Assembly: GCA_964605665.1 (NCBI GenBank)
Contig: CAZSDP010000017.1
Location: 1-64,000 of the forward strand
Origin: CAZSDP01 sp964605665
Lineage (GTDB): Bacteria > Planctomycetota > UBA8108 > UBA1146
DNA length: 64,000 bases
Direction of reading: 5' to 3'
Below the pieces are notes generated by a model. That model was not told where the DNA came from, did not search any database, and was given only the letters and a program-made list of their open reading frames with translations. The translations under genes were made by a program, and so were the position numbers. Of this stretch, positions 42,847 to 51,220 are shown in pieces (positions within the stretch are counted from its first letter, which is position 1; every line of letters starts with the position of its first letter).

Positions 42847-43340
42847 GCTCCTCCGATCTGTCGCAATGAGCGGGGAGTCATCAGCCAGCGTAGAATGGCC
42901 GTATTGTCTCGCGCCCCCTGAAACTCGAGACAAGCGGTTCCACCCTTCTTCAGTTCTGTATAGTCGCCGGATGAATTCGTCGCTGCAGCGATGAGTCGAT
43001 CGAGATGGGGTGCATGTCCAAAGACGGCGGTGTCTACATTCTTGAGGAAGAGATTGTTGAGAAGGTCAATCGGGTCAGCTCCTGGAAGTAGATCAGTGTT
43101 TTCCTCGAGAGAGTCACGAGTGATTTGAAGAGCATCGAGAACGATCTCGGCGGTCTCCTGAGCACGAATAAATGGGCTGGTCAAGCTACGAATGGGGGTT
43201 ACACCTAGCTCTTGAAGTCCCCTAGCGGCAGCTTGCATTCGTCGCCGACCACGTTCGGTGAGGGGGCGCAGTGGGTCGGGAGGGCAATCTGGGTTCACTC
43301 GCGGAAACGCAATAGCATGGCGAATCACCCAAAGTTGCAC
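42843..43340 (-). CDS. sixA: Phosphohistidine phosphatase SixA
   Basis: The 165-residue histidine phosphatase has the family's N-terminal RHA motif (LWVIRHAIAFPR, with His8), PLTERGRRRMQAAARGL and a second catalytic His in FGHAPHLDRL. The short form with RHA rather than RHG is typical of SixA, which dephosphorylates phosphohistidine in phosphorelays or PTS proteins. It is translationally coupled to the Ppx/GppA gene downstream. SixA next to Ppx and PPK suggests a link between phosphohistidine and polyphosphate control, since PPK1 itself uses phosphohistidine; that link is inference. Confidence 0.88.
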   Translation of the reverse strand: MQLWVIRHAIAFPRVNPDCPPDPLRPLTERGRRRMQAAARGLQELGVTPIRSLTSPFIRAQETAEIVLDALQITRDSLEENTDLLPGADPIDLLNNLFLKNVDTAVFGHAPHLDRLIAAATNSSGDYTELKKGGTACLEFQGARDNTAILRWLMTPRSLRQIGGA

Positions 43341-43559
43341 GGTAGACCTCCAAACTTGCGGTGTTGACCGCTGTCAGGAATTCTGCGTAAGTGTTGGCCC
43401 GCTCCCGACGGAGGATATCATCAGAGCTATGGTCATTGGGGAGACTTCAGCGACCCAATTCCCGATTGCGGGCAGGTGCTTTTGGTCACTCATTGGCCGT
43501 CGGCAACAATCGGATTGAACGTGTCTGTATATTCGAACGGTCCTAGAGAGGGCTTCAGC

Positions 43560-44819
43560 GTGTTGTTTCCTGAGCCAAGCGAGCCTCAAGAAGAGCCAGA
43601 TCAGCGCACCAGCTCACCTAAGGAAGAGGATCATTGCTTTGAGGCAGCAGATGAAGGAAGCACGTCGAAGGAAGCGAGAAAAGTCGCAAGGGGAGCATCT
43701 GGGCGTGGTTCACCGTCACCTCGAAGAGTTCAGCTGGAGCTACCTGGTTCGATGCAGACTGACGAGCACGATCAGCTTGAAAGGGAAGTCCCCCCCCAAT
43801 CTACTCGTCGAGAGGCTTCTGAATCTCCAGTGGTGCGCAGAGGAAAAAAGTCCTCTCAAAATTCTGATCTGATCGATGTGCCAGTAAGTTCAACACCTGA
43901 AGGTGACCGCGCAAGAGGTTCAAATGAGCACCGAGCTCGGAGTGGCGCCCTGGTGTGGCATCAAAGCGCGAGCATCACGGAATCGATACGATCCACATTC
44001 TCTGAATCTCTGGAACACGCCCATGAAATGGTAAAGTTTTCACCAGAGAACCCTGAGAAAGCAGTCCACTCCTATCGCAAGACAATCCGTCGGCTTCGCG
44101 CCCTCGTGAAGCTGCTACGAGATGATCTTCCCTCCGAGGCGATTCGTTCGATCGACACTGGCTTACGTTCTGCGGTGATCCCCACTTCACATTTACGTGA
44201 TGCGAGGGTCTTGTTGACCGCGCTCTCGGGGGTGCCAGTTGCTGAAGGTGGAAAGAAACTCAGGAGGGTCCTCCAAGATCACTGGGAAGCTGATTTGGTC
44301 AAGTTGAGTGCTAGCGGCGAGGAGACTCGAGTCTTGATCTCGAGCAGCATGTCTCTCGCTCGATTGAGTGGAGAGTTGGATTCCTCGTTACCGAATGAGA
44401 TGAGCGCCGAACAACTTCGGATGGCGATACGACGCAGCTATCGACGTACACGGCGCGCATTCCACACGGCAACTCGTGTCGGAGAAGACGCTGCAATTCA
44501 TCGTGCCCGTAAGAGGATCAAAGAGCTGCGCTATCAACTTGAGTGGATTACCACGATTTCGAAGAAACGGATTGAGCGTCGCCGTAGGACTCTGTCGGAG
44601 CTCGCGCAAGACTTGGGAGAGGTTACCGACTTCCTGGTTCTCGAAGAGGCGATTCTCGAACGGAGAATAGAGCTGAAGGGTCTTCGGCCACGGCGGTTTA
44701 CTCGTCGACTTCGCGAGAGACTACTGGCCCGCTTTGACGAGATCGTCGTTGAAGCGGATCGTTTCTTCTCCGAAAAGAGCCGTCAATTCGCCAGGGGGGC
44801 TGCCGAAAAACTCGGTTGA
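43560..44819 (+). CDS. CHAD-domain protein with long disordered N-terminus
   Basis: The C-terminal 280 residues (from about 138) are a CHAD domain: helical, basic and rich in conserved histidines (HAHEMVKFSPENPEKAVHSY, then RKTIRRLRALVKLLRD, IHRARKRIKELRYQLEW). CHAD domains bind inorganic polyphosphate. The N-terminal 137 residues are low-complexity, with acidic runs (EPQEEPDQ) then Ser/Arg-rich runs. The start is uncertain: I chose GTG at 43560 because AGAGGG lies about eight bases upstream; GTGs at 43476 and 43521 and an ATG further in are possible. It is divergent from sixA-ppx and close to ppk1, so a polyphosphate role fits. Confidence 0.82.
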   Translation: MLFPEPSEPQEEPDQRTSSPKEEDHCFEAADEGSTSKEARKVARGASGRGSPSPRRVQLELPGSMQTDEHDQLEREVPPQSTRREASESPVVRRGKKSSQNSDLIDVPVSSTPEGDRARGSNEHRARSGALVWHQSASITESIRSTFSESLEHAHEMVKFSPENPEKAVHSYRKTIRRLRALVKLLRDDLPSEAIRSIDTGLRSAVIPTSHLRDARVLLTALSGVPVAEGGKKLRRVLQDHWEADLVKLSASGEETRVLISSSMSLARLSGELDSSLPNEMSAEQLRMAIRRSYRRTRRAFHTATRVGEDAAIHRARKRIKELRYQLEWITTISKKRIERRRRTLSELAQDLGEVTDFLVLEEAILERRIELKGLRPRRFTRRLRERLLARFDEIVVEADRFFSEKSRQFARGAAEKLG

Positions 44820-45243
44820 TGCGTCACGTGGGGAGAGGTCTGCAGCCTCTGTGTCGTTCCTATAATTGCTACGGCAAGTTGTTGCTCTCGAGTTGCTATA
44901 GACTAGGATGCTGAACAGTCGCCGGTCTGCCACCCGCCGGCCTTTTCCGAGGAGTCAAAACTTGGAACAAATCGCCAAGTTTCATCGGTCGAGTTTCCAT
45001 TGGACAGTGAGCCTACTTCGTTCGGAGTTCTGCGCTCGATCATTCCTAAATGCGATCAACATTTCGCGACCACTAGCATGTTCATCGGATGACGTTCAAT
45101 GGCTCAAAGGAGCGATCGAGCGCTAGAGGCTCTGGCGTCTGGAATGCAGAATCAGCGCGGTGCTGAGCGCCGTTTCTCGATTTGAACCATGCCTCTCGGT
45201 ACGGACTTCCACTTCTCCAGTTCTAGATAAGAGGTGAGCGAAT
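44820..45243. other. Intergenic region downstream of CHAD gene
   Basis: The 424 bases contain a small GC stem (GCCGG at 44920-44924 with CCGGC at 44936-44940) followed by CTTTTCC, a possible weak terminator, and the promoter of the two small membrane-protein genes. A 72-codon open frame at 44908-45126 lacks a spaced ribosome site and any known motif, so it is not called. Confidence 0.4.
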
Positions 45244-45780
45244 ATGGGCCCAAAAGTTCTTGTTGCCTTTCTCTTGGTGATAGCAGTCTCGGTGTTCATT
45301 TTTCTTTCTCAACGTCCGATAGCTGGGACGCAAGTCAAGAGCCTTGGCGAATACACACACGTCGATATCGATCGTAATGCGGTCAGACAAGTGAAGATTC
45401 AAGTCACTCGGTTCGGAGAACCACCACTCGCTGGTGATTCGGACGAACCTGCAGAGGCCGTTCATTCATTAACGATTTTTGGACCTGCCCAACAGATCTT
45501 GGAACCCTGGACTGAGATCACGGCTCAATTCGATAATCTGACATTGAATCAGCTCAACGGCACTTCGTGGCGGGTACCTAAAGAGGCTCGAGTTGTGTAC
45601 CTCACTGCGCAAGGGAACTGGGAGTGGAGGGATCAGGGTTTTCCAGAGCTTGTTGACGTTAGTTTGCCCAAGGGTCCAGACTCTATGGAAGCGACTCTAC
45701 CGCAGGTTCTTCGAGCGGAGTTTCCGTCTCAAGCCACCTTGATTGATGCTGCCTTTCCGAAGGAAGAGGGGTCCCCTTGA
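45244..45780 (+). CDS. Small membrane-anchored protein of unknown function
   Basis: The 178-residue protein has an N-terminal hydrophobic helix (VLVAFLLVIAVSVFIFLS, about 5-22) that could anchor or export it, and about 155 residues outside. The outer part looks beta-rich (VRQVKIQVTRFGEP, SLTIFGPAQQILEPW, NGTSWRVPKEARVVYLTAQ). No family was recognised. The ATG has AGAGGTGAG upstream. Its stop overlaps the TTG start of the next gene (TTGA), so the two are co-expressed and their products may work together. Confidence 0.7.
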   Translation: MGPKVLVAFLLVIAVSVFIFLSQRPIAGTQVKSLGEYTHVDIDRNAVRQVKIQVTRFGEPPLAGDSDEPAEAVHSLTIFGPAQQILEPWTEITAQFDNLTLNQLNGTSWRVPKEARVVYLTAQGNWEWRDQGFPELVDVSLPKGPDSMEATLPQVLRAEFPSQATLIDAAFPKEEGSP

Positions 45781-46337
45781 AGCCGGATCTCCCAGCCGTC
45801 GTGCTGGTTGCGATCATCGCTCTGATCTTCTCGTTGAGTGTATCGACCACCCGAGTCTCCTCTTTTGTTTGGGTTCGATCAGGGAGTGATGAGGAAGCTC
45901 GAAGGCAAGAACTACTCAGTTTTATCGCTACTCATGACTGGCGGGGAGAATTGAAACGAGTCGGAATTGAGTTGCCAACGAAGACGTACGATCAGATCGT
46001 CGCGGTGCTCACTTCTAGGGGAGAACCGCTTGATTCCAGCACATCGATTCATTTTGTGTTTCGATTGAGCCATACCGGACTGACTTTTGTCGCATCGAAG
46101 CGTGATGAGGCGCAGCGGGCGATTGCACTGATAGAAGCTCGATCCAAGTTTCAGGCAGCCCTCATCGATTCGGCTGCGGTGGAAGACCCTGCGGTACGTC
46201 GGCAGTTGATTTGGGATCTATACGCATGGGGGTTCGATGACGACCTTCGCACTGCTCTCGCGGCGCGGACTCCGGAAGAGTCAGATCCAGAGACGAAAGC
46301 ACTTTGTGAGTTGATCCTGGAGAAGCTGCAGCCTTAG
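45777..46337 (+). CDS. Small exported or membrane-anchored protein of unknown function
   Basis: The 186-residue protein starts at a TTG overlapping the previous stop. An N-terminal hydrophobic helix (LPAVVLVAIIALIFSLSVS, about 5-23) is followed by a mixed alpha/beta part and a helical, charged C-terminal half (RAIALIEARSKFQAALIDSAAV, RRQLIWDLYAWGFDDDLRTAL). No family was recognised. It shares topology and expression with its upstream partner. The gene ends 13 bases from the convergent DinB-like gene. Confidence 0.68.
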   Translation: MKPDLPAVVLVAIIALIFSLSVSTTRVSSFVWVRSGSDEEARRQELLSFIATHDWRGELKRVGIELPTKTYDQIVAVLTSRGEPLDSSTSIHFVFRLSHTGLTFVASKRDEAQRAIALIEARSKFQAALIDSAAVEDPAVRRQLIWDLYAWGFDDDLRTALAARTPEESDPETKALCELILEKLQP

Positions 46338-46350
46338 TTTGCTGCGATCG

Positions 46351-46836
46351 TCACACGCCCCATTCCCAGATTCCATGAGTAACAACCTCGGGGATCTCGA
46401 CGCCGTTTTGACCGAGGATCGCCAAAATCTGTCCGCGGTGATGGGCATCGTGCGCGATGAGATGAGCGAGAAGAACGGAAACTTTCTGTTGTCCTTCCAG
46501 CACTGAATTGGCGTCAGCTAGCTCTGCTTCGAGATAATTGATCACGCAATTGGCGGATTCTTCGAGGGCCGCAGCTAATGCATCTCGAGATTCGGTATCG
46601 GTAGCGGAGAGTGGTTCCAATTCGGAGATGAACTCTTGTCCGCTATGAAGTTCGAGTTGCTTGATTCGAACTTCGATGATGTGGGCGAAAATTTCTCCAA
46701 TCGAACGAGCACTCGGCACCTGTCGCAAGAGTAAGGTGACGAGGTCGATTGCTGAGAGAATCGCTTGGGTGTGTTGATCACTACGGTAAAACACGACAGA
46801 GAGAGCTGAGTTACTCTCAGTTGGTTTACCAGACAT
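46351..46836 (-). CDS. DinB-like four-helix metalloprotein
   Basis: The 161-residue protein matches the DinB/YfiT-like fold, with the expected histidines in IFAHIIEVR (helix 2) and LLAHLIAHDAHHRGQILAIL (helix 4), which would bind a divalent metal. Such proteins are thiol transferases or uncharacterised enzymes. I use the ATG at 46836 (MSGKPTES), which overlaps the end of the upstream sugar isomerase gene by 11 bases; a longer frame would overlap it by 68. It is probably expressed with that gene. Confidence 0.78.
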   Translation of the reverse strand: MSGKPTESNSALSVVFYRSDQHTQAILSAIDLVTLLLRQVPSARSIGEIFAHIIEVRIKQLELHSGQEFISELEPLSATDTESRDALAAALEESANCVINYLEAELADANSVLEGQQKVSVLLAHLIAHDAHHRGQILAILGQNGVEIPEVVTHGIWEWGV

Positions 46837-47740
46837 CGGCTGCTCTGACTCGCTGGACAGCCATTTCTTCGCCGTTGCGAGGACGACACTCAAGACCTAC
46901 TGCGCCTCGATAGCCAAGATCCCAAGCTTCCTTGAGAACTCGATTGTAGTGAATCTCCCCAGTTCCCGGTTCAAACCGACCGGGATGATCCGCGAGTTGC
47001 AAATATCCGATCTGATCGAACCCATCTCGCATACGACCACACAAATCGCCTTCGCTGATTTGCATGTGATAGAGGTCCCAATTCAACTTCACCATCGGTG
47101 AGTCAACTTGACGACAGATCTCTACAGCTTCGGGGCTTCCGTATAAACAATGGCCTTTGTGGTCGACTCGAATGTTCATCGGTTCGAGAATCAACATCAC
47201 CTGATTCTCTTCAGCGATCGGCGCTGCGAGACGAAGGCCATCGATAATATTCTGATGCATTTCTGCCGGAGTCATTCCAGGTTGATCATTTCCCCCTACC
47301 ACAGTCATCTTCGAGCAATTGAGCTGATGAGCGGTCGCGCAGCTCGCTTCAATCTCTTTGACGAACTTCTGGTGATTCTTGGGGTTGTTCAAGCCGGGCA
47401 CAAAGCCCCAAGCGGTGAACTGCGCTATTTCGATATCGAGACTCTTGCACAATTCAGCAATCTCAGCGAGAGGCTTCCCCCTCCAAGGCCAGAATTCCAC
47501 CGTTGAAAATCCCGCCTTCTTCGCCTCGCGAATGCGATCGAGGAATGGTAAGCGCGTCCACCACATTTCGAGATTTACGGCGAAGCGAGTCTTACCCGGT
47601 TCTGGGACCATGGAAGAGTCATCCATTCGAGGTGCGCTCGTGCTGTTTTCAGCGGCTGAGGCATTGGACGAGCCTGGGATGGCGGCGCCGACAGCTGCGG
47701 TCCCCGCGGCGGCAATAAAGGTACGTCGATCGATGGACAT
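46826..47740 (-). CDS. Tat-exported TIM-barrel sugar isomerase (hydroxypyruvate isomerase-like)
   Basis: The 304-residue protein has a twin-arginine signal (RRTFIAAAGTAAVGAA, Arg5-Arg6) and a xylose-isomerase-like TIM barrel. Likely metal ligands are seen in order: Glu in LILEPMN, Asp in LNWDLYHMQ, His in LADHPGR and Glu in VGLECRP. The segment GKPLAEIAELCKSLDIEIAQF near the start of the barrel resembles hydroxypyruvate isomerase and related epimerases. The substrate is unknown. Tat-exported isomerases of this kind are frequent in planctomycetes. It is divergent from the metalloprotease gene. Confidence 0.82.
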   Translation of the reverse strand: MSIDRRTFIAAAGTAAVGAAIPGSSNASAAENSTSAPRMDDSSMVPEPGKTRFAVNLEMWWTRLPFLDRIREAKKAGFSTVEFWPWRGKPLAEIAELCKSLDIEIAQFTAWGFVPGLNNPKNHQKFVKEIEASCATAHQLNCSKMTVVGGNDQPGMTPAEMHQNIIDGLRLAAPIAEENQVMLILEPMNIRVDHKGHCLYGSPEAVEICRQVDSPMVKLNWDLYHMQISEGDLCGRMRDGFDQIGYLQLADHPGRFEPGTGEIHYNRVLKEAWDLGYRGAVGLECRPRNGEEMAVQRVRAADVW

Positions 47741-47896
47741 GATCTTTCTCCCTCTCGTGCTGAGGCGGGCAGTCTGGAGCCGCCAGCGGATCTAGGGTAC
47801 AGGGTCTGCAGATATACTGACATGGTTCCTGGTCATTGCACGACCCATGACCGATCACCTTGGCTAAACTACTCTCTTCCAGCGAAGGGAGTATCG

Positions 47897-50362
47897 ATGA
47901 CTTCATCTCGTCCAGATCATTCGCTTGTGATCTACATACTGCTGACTTCATTGTGTTTTGGGTCCGGTTGCGCCTCGATCGATCGCTCGCAATCGATCAA
48001 AACTCAGGATAAGGGTGTTGATCGAGAGTCGATTTCGATTCGAACCGCATCCTTGGACCGCTTGGACGGTTTTCTGGTTATCTACCGTGACCAAGAACTC
48101 GGGACAGTTTGGCTCGAGCTTCCGGCACCAGACGAGTCGGGAGTTTGTCTCGAGTTCTTGCTGAATCATGGACTTCGTCGTGGTCTTGGCTCGAATCCGA
48201 TCGGTCTCGATCGCGGGCAGCTTCGAGGTGGTTCGGTGATCCAAGTTCGCCGGGTTGGCAAAAGGGTGCTCTTCGAGAGGCCGAATCTATCGTATCGAGC
48301 ACCCAGAGGAACTGTGGCGGAGCAGCGAGCTGCTCGAGAGTCTTTTGCAACCTCCGTGATTTGGGGCACCGATGCGGCAGTGGTCGATACCGATGGCCGA
48401 TCGCTCATCGATCTCAAAGGGTTTCTTGTCCGTGACGGGCACTCTGTTGTTTCCACCCTCAAAGACACTGGGCAGGGGGTATTTCGACTCGACCCTCAGC
48501 GAAGTGCGGTAGAGCTGTCTGAAGTTCTGGCGTTTCCAGACAATGTTGAGTTGGAAGCGAGTTTGACCTTCTCTGGAAATTCCCCGGGTCGGCATGTGCG
48601 AAACACGGTTCCAGATCCGACTTCAATTACACTAGTTCAGCATCTCTCCTTTGTACGATTACCCGATGATCAGTATCGACCTCGCCTTTTTGATCCACGT
48701 CTTGGAACTTTCTCAGTGGGATACCTCGATTACTCTGCGCCGTTGAGTTCATCCCTCGACGTTCGATTTGCGACGAGACATAGACTTTCCTCTGGGAAAC
48801 CTCTGATCTACTACGTTGATAGTGGAGCCCCAGAACCAATACGAACCGCATTGGTCGAAGGCGCGCGCTGGTGGGAACGCGCGTTTCGTGAGGCCGGTTT
48901 TCCAGGGGTGTTCCAGGTAGAAGTTCTTCCTGAAGGGGTCCACCCTTTGGATGTTCGATATAACGTTATTCAGTGGGTTCATCGATCAACGCGTGGATGG
49001 TCATACGGAGCGAGTATCACCGATCCGAGAACGGGTGAGATTATCAAGGGTCATGTATCGCTCGGTTCCCTTCGGGTTCGACAAGATCGCTTACTCTTTG
49101 AGGGGCTCGCGGGAATCACTCAAACCGGTACTGGAAGCCCAGATGACCCGATAGAGCTGGCCCTCGCGCGAATTCGACAGCTGTCTGCACATGAGGTGGG
49201 CCACACTCTTGGCCTGGCTCACAATTTCGCGGCGAGTACGCAGAACCGTGCCTCCGTGATGGACTACCCCGCTCCCGATGTTCGACTTGGAGATAATGGG
49301 AAACTGGACTTCTCTCAAGCATATGGAGTCGGTGTTGGTGAATGGGATCGACATGTGATTCGCTGGCTCTACTCGGAAGCTGCAACGGAAGCGGATGAGC
49401 CTCAACTGCTCAGAGATATTGTCGATGATGGATTTTCGCGAGGGTTCGTCTACTTGACCGATGCCGATTCGCGAAATCCGGGTGCATGCGATCCTCGCGG
49501 TAGTCTTTGGGACAATGGAGAAGATGCTGTAGAAGGTCTTAGAGTTGCGATTGCTGTTAGAGCTAGAGCACTCGCCCAGTTTGGTGATGGAAACTTACAC
49601 GTCGGTCAGCCGCGCACTCGACTCACCGAAGTCTTCGTTCCGGTATATTTTCATCATCGGTATCAGCTCGAGGCAGCCACAAAAACCATCGGTGGGCTAG
49701 AGTACGAGCACTCGTTACTTGGTGATCGAAGTTCGCTTCCACGTCCAATCACGCGAGAAAGGCAGCTTGCTGCATTCGAAGTATTGCTTTCCACGCTTGA
49801 GCCGGATTTTCTTGAGATACCAGCGAGCGTCGTTCAGAGATTGGTTCCGAGGGCTCCAGGGTCTCCAAGCAATCGTGAACTCCTCGATTCAAACTCCGCC
49901 CCAGTCTTTGACACGTTAGGGGCTGCTGCGACGCTCGCAGATCTTACAGTCCAGGGCTTACTTGTATCGGAGAGGTTGGCTCGGACCATTGAAACGGAAG
50001 GGATCACACTCGAGGAGATCCTCGGATCTCTGAGGAGGTTTGTTTCTAGAACCTTTGTCGACCCCGACGGCGATGCGGAACTTGTTCGAGTTGTCGCGAG
50101 GGTCATTGTCGAAGCGATGATGAACCGCGCGAGCACTTCCGGAGTATCACCAATAGTGCGAGAAGCGATCGACGCCAATCTCGAGGCGGTGTTGGTGCAA
50201 GCGAAGAACGCAGCGGTGACGGATCCGCGGCAGATAGCACTTACCTCAACTTTGATCCGAGATCTAGAACGTCATCTGGCGAGGGCTCCCAGTGAGCGTT
50301 TGGGTCGTACACCTGCCGCTGCACCACCTCCGGGGAGTCCGATCGGTTGTGGGTGTGAATGA
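47897..50362 (+). CDS. Zinc-dependent metalloprotease lipoprotein
   Basis: The 821-residue protein has a lipoprotein signal (IYILLTSLCFGSGC, lipidated Cys25) and a metzincin-type zinc site HEVGHTLGLAH (432-442) followed by SVMDYPAPD, which could be the Met-turn. The whole resembles the secreted DUF5117/DUF4953 zinc-dependent metalloproteases common in Bacteroidetes and Planctomycetes. The ATG at 47897 has GAAGGGAG about seven bases upstream; the longer frame lacks this. The C-terminus ends in a Pro-rich tail with GCGCE. It should act in the periplasm or on the cell surface. Confidence 0.85.
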   Translation: MTSSRPDHSLVIYILLTSLCFGSGCASIDRSQSIKTQDKGVDRESISIRTASLDRLDGFLVIYRDQELGTVWLELPAPDESGVCLEFLLNHGLRRGLGSNPIGLDRGQLRGGSVIQVRRVGKRVLFERPNLSYRAPRGTVAEQRAARESFATSVIWGTDAAVVDTDGRSLIDLKGFLVRDGHSVVSTLKDTGQGVFRLDPQRSAVELSEVLAFPDNVELEASLTFSGNSPGRHVRNTVPDPTSITLVQHLSFVRLPDDQYRPRLFDPRLGTFSVGYLDYSAPLSSSLDVRFATRHRLSSGKPLIYYVDSGAPEPIRTALVEGARWWERAFREAGFPGVFQVEVLPEGVHPLDVRYNVIQWVHRSTRGWSYGASITDPRTGEIIKGHVSLGSLRVRQDRLLFEGLAGITQTGTGSPDDPIELALARIRQLSAHEVGHTLGLAHNFAASTQNRASVMDYPAPDVRLGDNGKLDFSQAYGVGVGEWDRHVIRWLYSEAATEADEPQLLRDIVDDGFSRGFVYLTDADSRNPGACDPRGSLWDNGEDAVEGLRVAIAVRARALAQFGDGNLHVGQPRTRLTEVFVPVYFHHRYQLEAATKTIGGLEYEHSLLGDRSSLPRPITRERQLAAFEVLLSTLEPDFLEIPASVVQRLVPRAPGSPSNRELLDSNSAPVFDTLGAAATLADLTVQGLLVSERLARTIETEGITLEEILGSLRRFVSRTFVDPDGDAELVRVVARVIVEAMMNRASTSGVSPIVREAIDANLEAVLVQAKNAAVTDPRQIALTSTLIRDLERHLARAPSERLGRTPAAAPPPGSPIGCGCE

Positions 50363-50389
50363 GGTTTTTCTTGAAATTGCCGGGGTGCG

Positions 50390-51160
50390 TTAGATCTCGT
50401 AGACCTTGTCCGGTTCCATAACGATGATTTGATCGAGCCCGGCTTCATCCAATTCCGCGATAATCTGGCTGCGGTGCGTTGCCTTGATATGAAGCGCAAA
50501 GATCTGAGGATGACCCTTGAGCTTCTTTATCTCTTCAGAAAAGAGCTTCGGGGTCAGATGTTTTGCTGCGTCTGCTAGCCAAGAGAGTTCTTCTGGAAAA
50601 CTCGCTTCAAGAAACACCGCTTTCAAGTGCGGGAGGGCATTCGCGTGAGTCCAGAGCGACTCGCAGGGGCCGGTGTCTGTAGCGATGACCGCTGCGCTGG
50701 TGCCGTCATCGACAATAAATGCCACCGTTGGAACGACGTGATCCACCGAAATTGGAGTGACTGTTAGGCCGTCGACATGAACCGGACTGTTTGGCTCTAG
50801 CCGTTTTAGAGTGAGGAGTCGTTGTGGCCCCTCATCGGAGATTCGGAAGAAGTCCGGCCAGGTGCGGTCGTTGAACATGTCTTCTCGAAGTGCTGTTTCT
50901 ACTTCGGCACTTGCATAGACCAAAACCCCTTCAGGATGAACCCCAAAGACATTGTCGAGCAATGTCGGCAGAGATGCGGTGTGGTCAATATGAGAGTGCG
51001 AGATGAACACATGTCGGATCTTCTTTTGGAGATCGATCTCGTTATGAAAGCCGATAGATCCAGCATCAAGGCACACAGTGTCGTTAACACAGATCGACGT
51101 GAGGAATTGCGGAGAGGACCCACCTGAGCCGACGGCAGAAGAGATCAACTCGATTTTCAC
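50390..51160 (-). CDS. Class II cyclic-nucleotide phosphodiesterase-like metallo-beta-lactamase protein
   Basis: The 256-residue metallo-beta-lactamase-fold protein has the metal motif ISHSHIDHTASLPTLLDN (about 53-70) and later ATDTGPCESLW and ISVDHVVPT. The whole order, including NDRTWPDFFRI and EEIKKLKGHPQIFALHIK, matches class II 3',5'-cyclic nucleotide phosphodiesterases (PDE1/CpdP type). It should hydrolyse cAMP or a similar cyclic nucleotide. The start is GTG at 51160 with AGGAG five bases upstream; a GTG two codons earlier is the alternative. It follows the cyclic-nucleotide-binding protein gene on the same strand. Confidence 0.83.
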   Translation of the reverse strand: MKIELISSAVGSGGSSPQFLTSICVNDTVCLDAGSIGFHNEIDLQKKIRHVFISHSHIDHTASLPTLLDNVFGVHPEGVLVYASAEVETALREDMFNDRTWPDFFRISDEGPQRLLTLKRLEPNSPVHVDGLTVTPISVDHVVPTVAFIVDDGTSAAVIATDTGPCESLWTHANALPHLKAVFLEASFPEELSWLADAAKHLTPKLFSEEIKKLKGHPQIFALHIKATHRSQIIAELDEAGLDQIIVMEPDKVYEI

Positions 51161-51220
51161 AGTCACTCCTGGTGATTGATAAGAGTTTCAACGAATGTGT
51201 AAATCATCAGCAGGGATTTC

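Noticed and set aside
44908..45126. 72-codon frame between the CHAD gene and the small membrane pair
   Set aside because: The AGG before the ATG is too close to act as a ribosome site, and the peptide has no recognisable features or neighbour coupling.
50390..51160. Ribonuclease Z or generic lactamase annotation
   Set aside because: The order of motifs (HSHIDH, DTGPCESLW, and WPDFF) fits class II cyclic phosphodiesterases better than RNase Z, which has a different His/Asp layout.
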